Both the position numbers and the translations under genes were made by a program. Source: Acidihalobacter aeolianus (GTDB lineage: Bacteria > Pseudomonadota > Gammaproteobacteria > DSM-5130 > Acidihalobacteraceae). Taken from it: a stretch of 64,000 nt of DNA. Positions within the stretch are counted from its first letter, which is position 1, and each line of letters begins with the position of its first letter. The DNA is taken from the NCBI RefSeq assembly GCF_001753165.1, contig NZ_CP017448.1, positions 3,103,183-3,167,182 on the forward strand, given 5' to 3'. Shown here piece after piece: positions 34,053-42,595 of the stretch. Below the pieces are notes generated by a model, which was not told where the DNA came from, ran no database searches, and saw only the letters and a program-made list of their open reading frames with translations.

Positions 34053-34895
34053 GTGAAATTCAGCGTCGACGAATTCCGCCGGTGGGAGCACAAGAAGGTG
34101 ACCCTGATCGGCATGTCGGGGGTCGGCAAGACCTACCTTTCCTCGCTGCTGCGCGAGCACGACTGGTTCCACTACGCCGGCGACTACCGCATCGGCACAC
34201 GCTATCTGGACGAGGCGATCCTCGACATGATCAAGGCGCAGGCGATGCAGGTGCCCTTCCTGCGCGACCTGCTGCGCAAGGACTGGATCTACATCCGCAA
34301 CAACATCAAGATCACCGATCCCGGCCCGGTGCTGTCGTTCGTCGGCAAGCTGGGCAACCCGGACCTCGGCGGCGTCGAGCTGGAGGATTTCCACCGCCGC
34401 CAGGCGGCCTACCGCGAGGGCGAAATCCGCGCGATGTACGACGTGCCGGGCTTCATCGAGAAGGCGCAGCGGATCTACGGCTACCGGCACTTCGTCAACG
34501 ATGTCGGCGGCTCGCTGTGCGAGCTGGACGAGCCCGGCGTGATCGACCTGCTGGTGGAGCACACGCTGATGCTCTACATCAAGGTCACCGACCAGGACGA
34601 GGAGGACACCCTGATCCGCCGCGCGCAGGAGGCGCCCAAGCCGCTGTACTACCGGCGCGAGTTCCTGGAGGCGCAGCTGGCCGAATACCTCGCCGAGCAC
34701 GGCCTGGAGTATGCCGCGCAGATGGACCCCGACGATTTCACGCGCTGGATCTTCCCGCGCCTGTTCCGCTCGCGCCTGCCGCGCTACGAGGCGCTGGCGC
34801 GCCAGGGCTATACGGTGACCTCGAAGGAGGTCGCCACCGTACGCGACGAGCAGGACTTCCTGGGGCTGCTCGAAACGGCCATCGGCCGGGGCTGA
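34053..34895 (+). CDS. Conserved P-loop ATPase
   Basis: The 280-residue product begins, from GTG 34053, with a short lead to the Walker A motif LIGMSGVGKT. GGAG sits seven bases before the GTG; an ATG at 34026 is an alternative. The rest is a conserved protein of unknown function with RKDWIYIRNNIKI and FVNDVGGSLCEL motifs. Similar genes occur in related gammaproteobacteria. It is four bases from metA, so the two are probably cotranscribed. No metabolic role can be assigned. Confidence 0.72.
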   Translation: MKFSVDEFRRWEHKKVTLIGMSGVGKTYLSSLLREHDWFHYAGDYRIGTRYLDEAILDMIKAQAMQVPFLRDLLRKDWIYIRNNIKITDPGPVLSFVGKLGNPDLGGVELEDFHRRQAAYREGEIRAMYDVPGFIEKAQRIYGYRHFVNDVGGSLCELDEPGVIDLLVEHTLMLYIKVTDQDEEDTLIRRAQEAPKPLYYRREFLEAQLAEYLAEHGLEYAAQMDPDDFTRWIFPRLFRSRLPRYEALARQGYTVTSKEVATVRDEQDFLGLLETAIGRG

Positions 34896-34899
34896 AACC

Positions 34900-35973
34900 T
34901 TGCCCATCGTCGCGCACAACGACTTGCCCACCTTCGCGCGCCTGCGCGCCGAGGGGCTGGGCATCCTGTCGCCGAACCGCGCGCGCAACCAGGACATCCG
35001 CGAGCTGCACATCGGCCTGCTCAACATGATGCCGGACAAGGCGCTGGCCGCCACCGAGCGCCAATTCCTGCGGCTGGTGGCGCAGAGCAACCCCATCGCG
35101 CAGTTCTACGTGCACCCCTTCACGCTGGACGAGCTGCCGCGCGGCGAGGACGCGCGCGAGCACATCGCGCGCTACTACGAGCGCTTCGAGGACCTGCGCG
35201 AACAGGGGCTGGACGCGCTGATCATCACCGGCGCCAACGTGACCGGGCCGGAGCTGTCGACCCAGCCGTTCTGGGAGCCGCTGAGCCAGGTGATCGAATG
35301 GGCCTGGGAGAACGTGACCTCGACGCTGTGCTCCTGCCTCGCCACCCACGCGGTACTGGAGCAGCGCTACGGGCAGCGCCGCCAGCCGCGGCCGGCGAAG
35401 ATCTGGGGCGTGTTCCCGCACCGCGTGATCGATCCCAGGCATCCGCTGGTGGACGGCATCAACACGCGCTTCGACGTGCCTCATTCGCGCTGGAACGCGG
35501 TGTCGCGGGTGCAGTTTCGCGAGGCCGGGCTGCGCGTGCTGGCGGAAAGCGAGGAGATCGGCGTGCATCTGGCGACGAGCGCGGACGGCATCCGCTTCGT
35601 GTTCTTCCAGGGTCACCCAGAGTACGACACGATCTCGCTGCTCAAGGAGTACAAGCGCGAACTGAGCCGCTACGCCGCCGGCGAGCTCGACGCCTACCCG
35701 CCGTTCGTGGCGAACTATTTCGACGACTGGTCGCAGGCGGTGCTGCGCGAGTACCGCGCGCGCCTGGGACAGGCGCGGCGCACCGGCGAGGCGGCGCCGC
35801 CGCTGCCCGAGGCCCTGCTGGTGCCGCGTCTGGACAACACCTGGCACGACACCGCCGAGGCGGTGGTCGGCAACTGGATGGGGCTCGTCTACCAGCTCAC
35901 CGACCGCGACCGCCGCAAGCCCTTCATGGATGGCATCGACCCCAACGACCCGCTCGCCGCCATTCGCGGCTGA
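34900..35973 (+). CDS. metA: Homoserine O-succinyltransferase (MetA/MetAS type)
   Basis: This enzyme acylates homoserine to start methionine synthesis. The 357-residue product aligns with the family from its TTG at 34900 (MPIVAHNDLP), which supports that unusual start since no ATG follows for over 40 codons. NMMPDKALAATERQF, the catalytic Cys in TSTLCSCLATHAVL near residues 141-154, and the Glu in FFQGHPEYD near 240 are present. It is a type often called MetAS. In pseudomonads the homologous step is done by MetX next to yggT, absent here. Confidence 0.9.
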   Translation: MPIVAHNDLPTFARLRAEGLGILSPNRARNQDIRELHIGLLNMMPDKALAATERQFLRLVAQSNPIAQFYVHPFTLDELPRGEDAREHIARYYERFEDLREQGLDALIITGANVTGPELSTQPFWEPLSQVIEWAWENVTSTLCSCLATHAVLEQRYGQRRQPRPAKIWGVFPHRVIDPRHPLVDGINTRFDVPHSRWNAVSRVQFREAGLRVLAESEEIGVHLATSADGIRFVFFQGHPEYDTISLLKEYKRELSRYAAGELDAYPPFVANYFDDWSQAVLREYRARLGQARRTGEAAPPLPEALLVPRLDNTWHDTAEAVVGNWMGLVYQLTDRDRRKPFMDGIDPNDPLAAIRG

Positions 35974-35979
35974 GCGGCC

Positions 35980-37509
35980 TCAGTCGCCCCCCTCGCCCTG
36001 CCCCGCGGCCGTTTCGAACTCGGCGGCGGTCAGCCTGCGGGTTTCCTCGGTCAGCGGGCCGAGCGGCTCGATCTCGGTGTCCGCGGCCACGGCCTTGAGG
36101 TCGCGGAACTTGCGCGCACTGGGCAGGACGCGGCGCTCCAGCGTGCCCACCGACTTGTTGTAGGCGTCCACCGCCTGGTCGAGCCGGCTGCCGACCGCCT
36201 CCCAGTGCTTCGCCAGCGTGGCGATGCGCTCGTACAGCTCCTTGCCGAGCGCGGCGACCTCGACCGCGTTGCGCGCCATCGCCTCCTGCCGCCAGCCGTA
36301 GGCGATGGCCTTGAGCAGGGCGATCAGGGTGGTCGGGCTGGCCGGGATCACGCGCTGCTCGGCGCCGTATTCGATCAGGCCCGGATCCTGCGCCAGCGCG
36401 GAGGAGAAGAAGGCCTCGCCGGGCACGAACATGACCACGAACTCGGGCGTCGGCTCGAACTGCTCGAAATAGCTCTTGCGGCCGAGCTGGCCGATGTGGG
36501 TACGCACCTGCTGCGCGTGGCGCGTCAGCGCGGCGTCGCGCGCCGCTTCGTCGGCCGCCTCGACGGCGTTGAGGTAGGCGTCCACCGGCGCCTTGGCATC
36601 GACCACGATGCGCCGGCCGCCGGGCAGGTTGACGATCATGTCCGGGCGCAGCCGGCCGTTTTCGGTGTCCTGGCTGACCTGCTCCTCGAAGTCGCAGTGC
36701 TCCAGCATGCCGGCCATCTCGACCACGCGCTTGAGCTGGACCTCGCCCCAGCGGCCGCGCGCGGCCGGCTGGCGCAGCGCCTTGACCAGATTCGCGGTCT
36801 CGGCGTGCAGCTGCGGCAGGTGGTGCTTGAGCAGGGATTGAAGCTGCTGATCGAGTGCGCTGTAGGCCGCCACGCGCGATTTCTCCAGCTCGCCCAGGGT
36901 GCCGTCGACCTTGGTGAGCGATTCGCGGATCGGCTTGGTCAGCTCCTCGATGGCCAGTTGGCGCTTTTCGAGGTCGTCGCGCGCCCCCTGCTGGAAGCGC
37001 TTGAGGTTTTCGTGCGCCAGCTTGAGGAAGGATTCGTTGTTGTGCTTGAGGGCATCGGACGAAAGCGCCTTGAAGGCGTCGGACAGCTTGGCGCGGGCCT
37101 CCTCCAGCAGGGCGAGCTTTTCGGCCGCGGCGCGGCGTTCCTGGCTCAGGCGTTCGCGCAGCTCGGCCATGTCGCGCTGCAGCTCGTTGTTCAGCTCGCG
37201 CTCGGCGTCCAGCGCGGCGGTGCGGCCTTCCAGCTCGGCCTGCAGCTCGGTCACGCGGCGCCGATCGCCCTCGCTGCGTCCAGCCAGCTCGGCGAAGGCG
37301 CGCTCGCGTTCGATCAACCGTTCCTGCAGCTCGCTGCGCTGGCGTTCGGCCTCGACCAGCGCCGGACGCAGCTCGGCCACCCGCGCCTCGCTGGTCTCAA
37401 GCTGCCCCAGCAGGCTCCGGCGCGTGCCGATCGCGAACAGATGGCGCAGCAGCCAGCCGGCGAAGATGCCAGCGGCCACCACCGCGGTCAGATACCAGGA
37501 ATCCTGCAC
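35980..37509 (-). CDS. rmuC: DNA recombination protein RmuC
   Basis: RmuC is a nuclease-fold protein that limits inverted-repeat recombination. The 509-residue product has an N-terminal membrane helix (YLTAVVAAGIFAGWLLRHL), a long coiled coil (about 40-200) and a C-terminal PD-(D/E)xK-like domain with GGRRIVVDAKAPVDAYLNAV near 305-325. GTG 37509 has GGAGGAGGAG just ahead. It ends seven bases from the convergent metA stop. Confidence 0.93.
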   Translation of the reverse strand: MQDSWYLTAVVAAGIFAGWLLRHLFAIGTRRSLLGQLETSEARVAELRPALVEAERQRSELQERLIERERAFAELAGRSEGDRRRVTELQAELEGRTAALDAERELNNELQRDMAELRERLSQERRAAAEKLALLEEARAKLSDAFKALSSDALKHNNESFLKLAHENLKRFQQGARDDLEKRQLAIEELTKPIRESLTKVDGTLGELEKSRVAAYSALDQQLQSLLKHHLPQLHAETANLVKALRQPAARGRWGEVQLKRVVEMAGMLEHCDFEEQVSQDTENGRLRPDMIVNLPGGRRIVVDAKAPVDAYLNAVEAADEAARDAALTRHAQQVRTHIGQLGRKSYFEQFEPTPEFVVMFVPGEAFFSSALAQDPGLIEYGAEQRVIPASPTTLIALLKAIAYGWRQEAMARNAVEVAALGKELYERIATLAKHWEAVGSRLDQAVDAYNKSVGTLERRVLPSARKFRDLKAVAADTEIEPLGPLTEETRRLTAAEFETAAGQGEGGD

Positions 37510-37587
37510 GCTCTCCTCCTCCGGACCGTGGCGACCGGACCTGCAATCGGATGCACAGTATGGACGAAACGGGCGATAAGCTGGACT

Positions 37588-38220
37588 TCATTCGTCCACC
37601 TCCGCGCCGCCGTCCGTCCCGTCGCTCGCCGTCCAGCGCAGAAGTGCGTAGGCCGCCTGTCCGGCGCGCTGGTGCCGGTGCAGCTCCATCCCGCCGGGCA
37701 GCGCCGGCAACGGCCGGTCGGCGGGGTATTCCAGGTAGATCCAGGCCTCGTGCGCGAGCCAGCCGCACCCGCTCAGGGTTTCCAGGAGTGCCCCCTGGGC
37801 GTCCTGCGCAAAGGGTGGATCGAGAAACACGATGTCGAACGGCTCGGGGTTCCCCTGCAGGTAGCGCTGCGCGTCGATGTGGAGCACGTCGACGTGCTCG
37901 GCGCCTAGACGGGCGACGCTCGCGGACAGCGCCGCGGCCACGGCCGGCGCGGCTTCGACCAGCACCACCTCGCCGGCGCCGCGCGAGGCGGCCTCCAGAC
38001 CGAGCGCGCCGCTGCCCGCAAAGAGATCGAGGCAACGGGCGCCGGGCAGCGGCCCCTGCAGCCAGTTGAACAGGGTTTCGCGCACGCGGTCCGCGGTGGG
38101 GCGCAGGCCTTCGGCGTCGGGGAATTCGATGCGCCGGCCGCGCCAGCGCCCGCCGATGATGCGCAGCTGATTGCGCGCCGAGGGGCGGCGATAGCGGCGC
38201 CTCGCCGTCACGCCCGCCAC
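37588..38220 (-). CDS. rsmD: 16S rRNA (guanine966-N2)-methyltransferase RsmD
   Basis: RsmD methylates G966 of 16S rRNA. The 210-residue protein has the SAM motif LDLFAGSGALGLEAASRGA near residue 60 and the catalytic DPPF in IVFLDPPFAQD. The start is GTG 38220. The gene is divergent from ftsY, the standard arrangement. The 8-bp inverted repeat TGGACGAA/TTCGTCCA at 37561-37598 surrounds its stop. Confidence 0.94.
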   Translation of the reverse strand: MAGVTARRRYRRPSARNQLRIIGGRWRGRRIEFPDAEGLRPTADRVRETLFNWLQGPLPGARCLDLFAGSGALGLEAASRGAGEVVLVEAAPAVAAALSASVARLGAEHVDVLHIDAQRYLQGNPEPFDIVFLDPPFAQDAQGALLETLSGCGWLAHEAWIYLEYPADRPLPALPGGMELHRHQRAGQAAYALLRWTASDGTDGGAEVDE

Positions 38221-38344
38221 CGTGTGGCGGCGGGTCGGCGGCGAAACGGGTATGATCCGGCACGTTGCGGATTACGCGGGCGTTGCGCGCCTGCTAGCAT
38301 GTGCATGCTCCTTTGTGATCACCCCGGCCGGGATTAGCGCCATT

Positions 38345-39472
38345 ATGTTCGGTTTCATCAGACGCAAAAAGTCGTCCGACCCGCAGTCATCCGACCAGGA
38401 TCAAGCCGAGGCGTTGCAGCCTGTCGAAACGCAGGAGGCCGCTCCGGAAGCCATTCAGGAAGCGCCCCCGAAACCCGCTCCGCCCCCTCAGAACGAAGTC
38501 GCGCCCCCTGCCGAACCAGCCGCCGCAGCGCCGCGCGAGGGCCTGTTCGCACGCCTGCGCAAGGGCCTGTCCAAGACCGGGCGCGGCCTCACCGGCGGCG
38601 TCGGCTCGCTGTTCCTGGGCCGCAAGGCGATCGACGACGAGCTGCTGGAAGACCTGGAAACGCGCCTGCTGACGGCGGACGTCGGCATCGAGGCGACCAC
38701 GCGCATCATCGACGATCTGACCGCCCGCGTGCGGCGCAAACAGCTCGGCGATGCCGAGGCGCTGTTCGCCGCGCTGCACGAGAACATGAGCGACATCCTG
38801 CGGCCGGTGGCCATGCCGCTGACCGTGGACGCCGGCAAGCGGCCGTTCGTGATCCTGATGGTCGGCATCAACGGCGCCGGCAAGACCACCACCATCGGCA
38901 AGCTCGCCAAGCATCTGCAGAGCCAGGGCAAATCGGTCCTGCTCGCCGCCGGCGACACCTTCCGCGCCGCGGCGGTCGAACAGCTGCAGGCCTGGGGCGA
39001 GCGCAACAGCGTGCAGGTGATCGCCCAGGGCAGCGGCGCGGACAGCGCCTCGGTGATCTTCGACGGCCTGCAGGCGGCGCGTGCGCGCGGCGTCGACGTG
39101 CTCATCGCGGACACCGCGGGACGCCTTCACACCCAGACCAATCTGATGGACGAGCTGCGCAAGGTGAAGCGCGTGATGGCCAAGCTCGACCCCGAGGCAC
39201 CGCACGAGGTGATGCTGGTGGTCGACGCCGGCATCGGCCAGAACGCGCTGGTGCAGGCGCGCGAATTCCATGCCGCGCTGGGGCTGACCGGAATCACCGT
39301 GACCAAGCTCGACGGCACGGCCAAGGGCGGCATCCTGTTCGCCATCGCGCAGCAGATCGGCATTCCGATCCGCTTCATCGGCGTGGGCGAGGCGGTGGAC
39401 GATCTGCGCCCCTTCGAGGCCGAGTCCTTCGTCTCGGCGCTGCTCGCGGAGCCCGCCCCGGAAGACGCATAG
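38345..39472 (+). CDS. ftsY: Signal recognition particle receptor FtsY
   Basis: FtsY docks SRP-bound ribosomes at the membrane. The 375-residue product has an acidic, proline-rich N-terminal domain (11-65) and the SRP GTPase NG domain: GINGAGKTTT at 174-183, DTFRAAAVEQL, DTAGR and TKLDGTAKGG. ATG 38345 starts with the membrane-binding MFGFIRRKK, typical of FtsY; upstream codons overlap the rsmD promoter region. Confidence 0.96.
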   Translation: MFGFIRRKKSSDPQSSDQDQAEALQPVETQEAAPEAIQEAPPKPAPPPQNEVAPPAEPAAAAPREGLFARLRKGLSKTGRGLTGGVGSLFLGRKAIDDELLEDLETRLLTADVGIEATTRIIDDLTARVRRKQLGDAEALFAALHENMSDILRPVAMPLTVDAGKRPFVILMVGINGAGKTTTIGKLAKHLQSQGKSVLLAAGDTFRAAAVEQLQAWGERNSVQVIAQGSGADSASVIFDGLQAARARGVDVLIADTAGRLHTQTNLMDELRKVKRVMAKLDPEAPHEVMLVVDAGIGQNALVQAREFHAALGLTGITVTKLDGTAKGGILFAIAQQIGIPIRFIGVGEAVDDLRPFEAESFVSALLAEPAPEDA

Positions 39473-39480
39473 GCGGCGCC

Positions 39481-40161
39481 ATGATCCTGCTGCAGCACGT
39501 CGGCAAGCGCTACGACACGGGCCAGGAGGCCCTGGCCGACGTCAGCTTTTCCCTGGATGGCGGCGAGATGGCCTTTCTCACCGGGCACTCCGGGGCCGGC
39601 AAGAGCACCCTGCTCAAGCTGATTGCGATGATCGAGCGTCCGACGCGCGGCCAGATCCTGGTCAACGGCCGCAATCTCGGCACCGTCGGCAACCGGCATG
39701 TCCCCTATTACCGCCGCCAGATCGGCATGATCTTCCAGGACCACCACCTGCTCTACGACCGCAGCGTGGGCGACAACGTCGCCCTGCCGCTGGTGATAGC
39801 CGGCCTGCGCCATGCCGAGATCCAGCGCCGCGTGCGCGCCTCGCTGGACAAGGTCGGCCTGCTGCACAAGGAACGCGCCCTGCCGGTGACGCTGTCGACC
39901 GGAGAACAGCAACGCGTCGGCATCGCCCGCGCGGTGGTCAACAAGCCGCCGATCCTGCTCGCCGACGAACCCACCGGCAACCTGGACCCGGAACTGTCGC
40001 TGGAGGTGATGAGCCTGTTCGACGAGTTCAACCGCGTGGGCGTGACGGTGCTGGTCGCCAGCCACGACCACGAACTGATCCGCCTGATGGACAAGCGCGT
40101 GATCAGCCTTTACGCGGGCCGTCTCGAAGACGACCCCACGCATGCGGTGCCGCACCGATGA
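39481..40161 (+). CDS. ftsE: Cell division ABC-type ATPase FtsE
   Basis: FtsE with FtsX regulates septal peptidoglycan hydrolases through EnvC-type activators. The 226-residue ATPase has Walker A GHSGAGKST at 35-43, FQDHHLLYDRSV, signature LSTGEQQRVGIARAV and Walker B ILLADEPTGNLDP. The signature second residue is Thr instead of Ser-Gly, as is frequent in FtsE. It overlaps ftsX by four bases (ATGA) and follows ftsY by eight. Confidence 0.95.
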   Translation: MILLQHVGKRYDTGQEALADVSFSLDGGEMAFLTGHSGAGKSTLLKLIAMIERPTRGQILVNGRNLGTVGNRHVPYYRRQIGMIFQDHHLLYDRSVGDNVALPLVIAGLRHAEIQRRVRASLDKVGLLHKERALPVTLSTGEQQRVGIARAVVNKPPILLADEPTGNLDPELSLEVMSLFDEFNRVGVTVLVASHDHELIRLMDKRVISLYAGRLEDDPTHAVPHR

Positions 40162-41168
40162 TCCGCCAGCGTCCGCGCCGACGCCCGGCCAAGCCCGCCA
40201 AGCAGGCTCCGCCCAAGGCGGCGCCTCGCGCCGCCGGCGAATCCCTGCCGAAACCCGGTGCCTGGGCGCTCAACCATGCGCGCGCCTTCTTCTTCAGTCT
40301 GGGCAAGCTCTATCGCACTCCGCTGGCCAGCGCCATGACCGTCGCCGTGATCGGCATCGCCCTCGCCCTGCCGGCCGGCCTTTATGTGGTGCTGTCGAAC
40401 CTCGAACAGCTGGCGGGCGGCTGGGATCGCGGCGTGCAGATCACGCTTTATCTCAAATCCGGCACCTCGGATCAGGCCATGACCACATTGGCGGAGCAGC
40501 TGCAGAGCGACCCGCGCATCGCGCGGGTGAAGACGGTCACCCCGGCGCAAGGCCTGGCGGAGCTGTCCGCGTCTGCCGGCTTCGGCGATGCCCTGCAGGC
40601 GCTGCCCAGCAACCCGCTGCCGGCGGTCGTCATCGTCTACCCGCACCTGCAGGGGCGCCAGACCGCGCAGATCCGCAACCTGCGCGAGGCGTTGGCTGCG
40701 CGCCCCGAGGTGGCCGACGCACAACTGAACCTGGTCTGGGTGGAGCGTCTCTATGCCGTCGTTACCATCGCCCAGCGCGCGGTGTGGGTGGTCGGCGGCA
40801 TGCTGGGGCTCGCGGTATTGCTGGTGGTCGGCAACACCATCCGGCTCGACATCCTCAACCGAAGTCAGGAGATCGAGGTCGCCAAGCTCATCGGCGCCAC
40901 CAACGCCTTCATCCGCCGGCCGTTTCTCTACGGAGGCTTCTGGCTGGGCCTGCTCGGCGGGCTGCTCGCCCTGCTGCTGCTGACCGTCGCACTGCTCCTG
41001 CTTGCAGGACCGGTGAACCACCTCGCCGGGCTCTACGACAGCCGCTACACCCTCTCCGGTCTGGATTTCGACGATGCCCTGCGCCTGCTCGGGTTGAGCA
41101 TCCTGTTCGGCCTGGGCGGATCGTGGCTGGCCGTGGGCCGCCACCTGCGCGCCATCGAACCGAGCTAG
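40158..41168 (+). CDS. ftsX: Cell division protein FtsX
   Basis: FtsX is the membrane partner of FtsE. The 336-residue protein has a basic N-terminus with a long PAKQAPPKAAPRAA linker, a first helix near residues 55-80 (ASAMTVAVIGIALALPAGLYVVL cited by position), a periplasmic domain of about 100 residues and three C-terminal helices with LDILNRSQEIEVAKLIGAT. It is coupled to ftsE, and rpoH follows after about 150 bases. Confidence 0.95.
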   Translation: MIRQRPRRRPAKPAKQAPPKAAPRAAGESLPKPGAWALNHARAFFFSLGKLYRTPLASAMTVAVIGIALALPAGLYVVLSNLEQLAGGWDRGVQITLYLKSGTSDQAMTTLAEQLQSDPRIARVKTVTPAQGLAELSASAGFGDALQALPSNPLPAVVIVYPHLQGRQTAQIRNLREALAARPEVADAQLNLVWVERLYAVVTIAQRAVWVVGGMLGLAVLLVVGNTIRLDILNRSQEIEVAKLIGATNAFIRRPFLYGGFWLGLLGGLLALLLLTVALLLLAGPVNHLAGLYDSRYTLSGLDFDDALRLLGLSILFGLGGSWLAVGRHLRAIEPS

Positions 41169-41193
41169 CGCACCCGCAAGACCGCATCGGATG

Positions 41194-41199
41194 TATAAT
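41194..41199 (+). promoter_or_regulatory. TATAAT -10 candidate for rpoH
   Basis: A perfect TATAAT occurs just after ftsX, preceded by TG. No clear -35 is visible at 16-18 bases. Transcription from here would leave a leader of about 110 bases before the rpoH ATG, comparable to leaders that control heat-shock sigma factor translation in other gammaproteobacteria. Confidence 0.35.
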
Positions 41200-41315
41200 T
41201 TTGTTGTCGGCAAAAGCTGGGGCCGGCCTTGAAAGTGGTTTGAACCGTCCCCATGTCATCTTGTCGAACTAGTTTGAGACCCACGTCGGCCCTGCGCCGA
41301 AGGATGAAGACAGCG

Positions 41316-42182
41316 ATGAGCAAACAGTTGGCCACCATTCATGGCACCACTCTGCCGAGCCTCAACTCGGGCAGCCTGGAAAGCTATATCGCGGCCGTGC
41401 ATCGCCTGCCAGTGCTCTCCGCCGAGGATGAGCGTTCGCTCGCACGCCGGCTGCACCAGCACAACGACCTGGAAGCGGCACGCAAGCTCGTGCTGCACAA
41501 CCTGCGCTTCGTCGTGCAGGTTGCACGCGGCTATCGCGGCTACGGCCTGCCGCTCGGCGACCTGATTCAGGAAGGCAACATCGGCCTGATGAAGGCGGTC
41601 AAGCGCTTCAATCCGGAAATGGGCGTGCGCCTGGTGTCCTTCGCCGTGCATTGGATACGCGCCGAAATCCACGAATTCATCCTGCGCAACTGGCGCATCG
41701 TCAAGGTCGCAACCACCAAGGCCCAGCGCAAGCTGTTTTTCAATCTGCGCAGCGCCAAGAAGCGCCTGGGCTGGTTGAATCAGGAAGAGGTGGAGACCGT
41801 GGCGCGCGATCTCGGCGTCAGCCCGCGCGAGGTGCTCGAAATGGAGTCGCGGCTTTCCAGCCAGGATACGGCTTTCGACCCCGAGCCGGCCTCGGACAGC
41901 GAGGACAAGGTATTTTCGCCCTCCGCCTACCTCACCGACGAGCGCCCGGATCCGGCCGCGCTGCTGGAGGAGGAGGATTGGGAGAGTCACCACCAGGAAC
42001 GCCTGCACAGCGCGATGGCGGATCTGGACGCACGCAGCCAGGACATCCTGCGCCGCCGCTGGCTGACCGAGCCCAAGGCCACGCTGCATGAGCTGGCCGA
42101 GGAGTACAACGTTTCGGCCGAACGCATCCGGCAGCTGGAAAGCAACGCCCTGCGCAAGCTCAAGGGTGCGATGGTTGCCTGA
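41316..42182 (+). CDS. rpoH: Heat-shock sigma factor RpoH (sigma-32)
   Basis: RpoH directs transcription of chaperone and protease genes. The 288-residue product matches the family along its length: [17 protein letters not shown] (region 2.1), [19 protein letters not shown] (2.2-2.3), the RpoH box QRKLFFNLR, and region 4 [21 protein letters not shown] 41316 is preferred to ATG 41304 and an upstream frame since AAGGA lies 11 bases ahead and the resulting N-terminus has the usual length. It ends the ftsY-E-X-rpoH block and is followed by a hairpin. Confidence 0.96.
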   Translation: MSKQLATIHGTTLPSLNSGSLESYIAAVHRLPVLSAEDERSLARRLHQHNDLEAARKLVLHNLRFVVQVARGYRGYGLPLGDLIQEGNIGLMKAVKRFNPEMGVRLVSFAVHWIRAEIHEFILRNWRIVKVATTKAQRKLFFNLRSAKKRLGWLNQEEVETVARDLGVSPREVLEMESRLSSQDTAFDPEPASDSEDKVFSPSAYLTDERPDPAALLEEEDWESHHQERLHSAMADLDARSQDILRRRWLTEPKATLHELAEEYNVSAERIRQLESNALRKLKGAMVA

Positions 42183-42203
42183 ACCGCTACACTCGCTCAC
42201 TAC

Positions 42204-42241
42204 CGAAGGGGCGCCACCGCGATGCGGTTGGCGCCCCTTCG
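42204..42241. terminator. Convergent terminator after rpoH and the cco operon
   Basis: CGAAGGGGCGCCA pairs with TGGCGCCCCTTCG in a 13-bp perfect stem; ACCGC/GCGGT can extend it with a bulge. It lies between the rpoH stop and the last small gene of the convergent cco operon and can serve both. The following T-run (GTTTCG) is short. Confidence 0.55.
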
Positions 42242-42272
42242 CGTTTCGTAGCCAGCGTTTTACACTCGGCGC

Positions 42273-42368
42273 TCACAGCCAGTAGGCGAACATCACGGAA
42301 AGAAAGCTCGCCCAGCTGAACACGATCAGCACCACGATGATCGCCAGCGGTATGTTCTGCTTGTTCAT
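42273..42368 (-). CDS. 31-residue single-span membrane microprotein at the end of the cco operon
   Basis: A GGGGGAG ribosome site stands six bases before an ATG at 42368. The frame encodes a polar start (MNKQN), a hydrophobic helix of about 20 residues rich in I, V and L, and an aromatic end (FAYWL). It follows ccoS by 26 bases. Small single-helix subunits (such as CcoM in Pseudomonas stutzeri) stabilise cbb3 oxidases, so an accessory-subunit or assembly role is plausible. No sequence identity to CcoM is claimed. Confidence 0.6.
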   Translation of the reverse strand: MNKQNIPLAIIVVLIVFSWASFLSVMFAYWL

Positions 42369-42394
42369 CACTCTCCCCCTTTGCGTGTCTCGTT

Positions 42395-42595
42395 TCAGCT
42401 GCGACCCGAGCCGGGGCGCTTGTCTGTACCTGCATCCCGACCGGGCAAACGCGGATCGTCGTCGTCCATCAGCATGCGCTGCGGCGGCCCGTCCAGGTCG
42501 TCGTACTGCCCGCTTTTCACGGTCCAGACGAAGGCCAGTACGGCAATCAGCGCCAGCAGCCCGGCGAGCGGCAGCAGCAGGTAGAGGATATTCAT
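42395..42595 (-). CDS. ccoS: Cbb3-type oxidase assembly protein CcoS
   Basis: CcoS is needed for heme and copper insertion into the CcoN subunit. The 66-residue product is of the expected form: one N-terminal helix ([19 protein letters not shown]) then [15 protein letters not shown], the CcoS signature, and a polar tail. The ATG overlaps the ccoI stop by four bases (ATGA). Confidence 0.93.
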   Translation of the reverse strand: MNILYLLLPLAGLLALIAVLAFVWTVKSGQYDDLDGPPQRMLMDDDDPRLPGRDAGTDKRPGSGRS

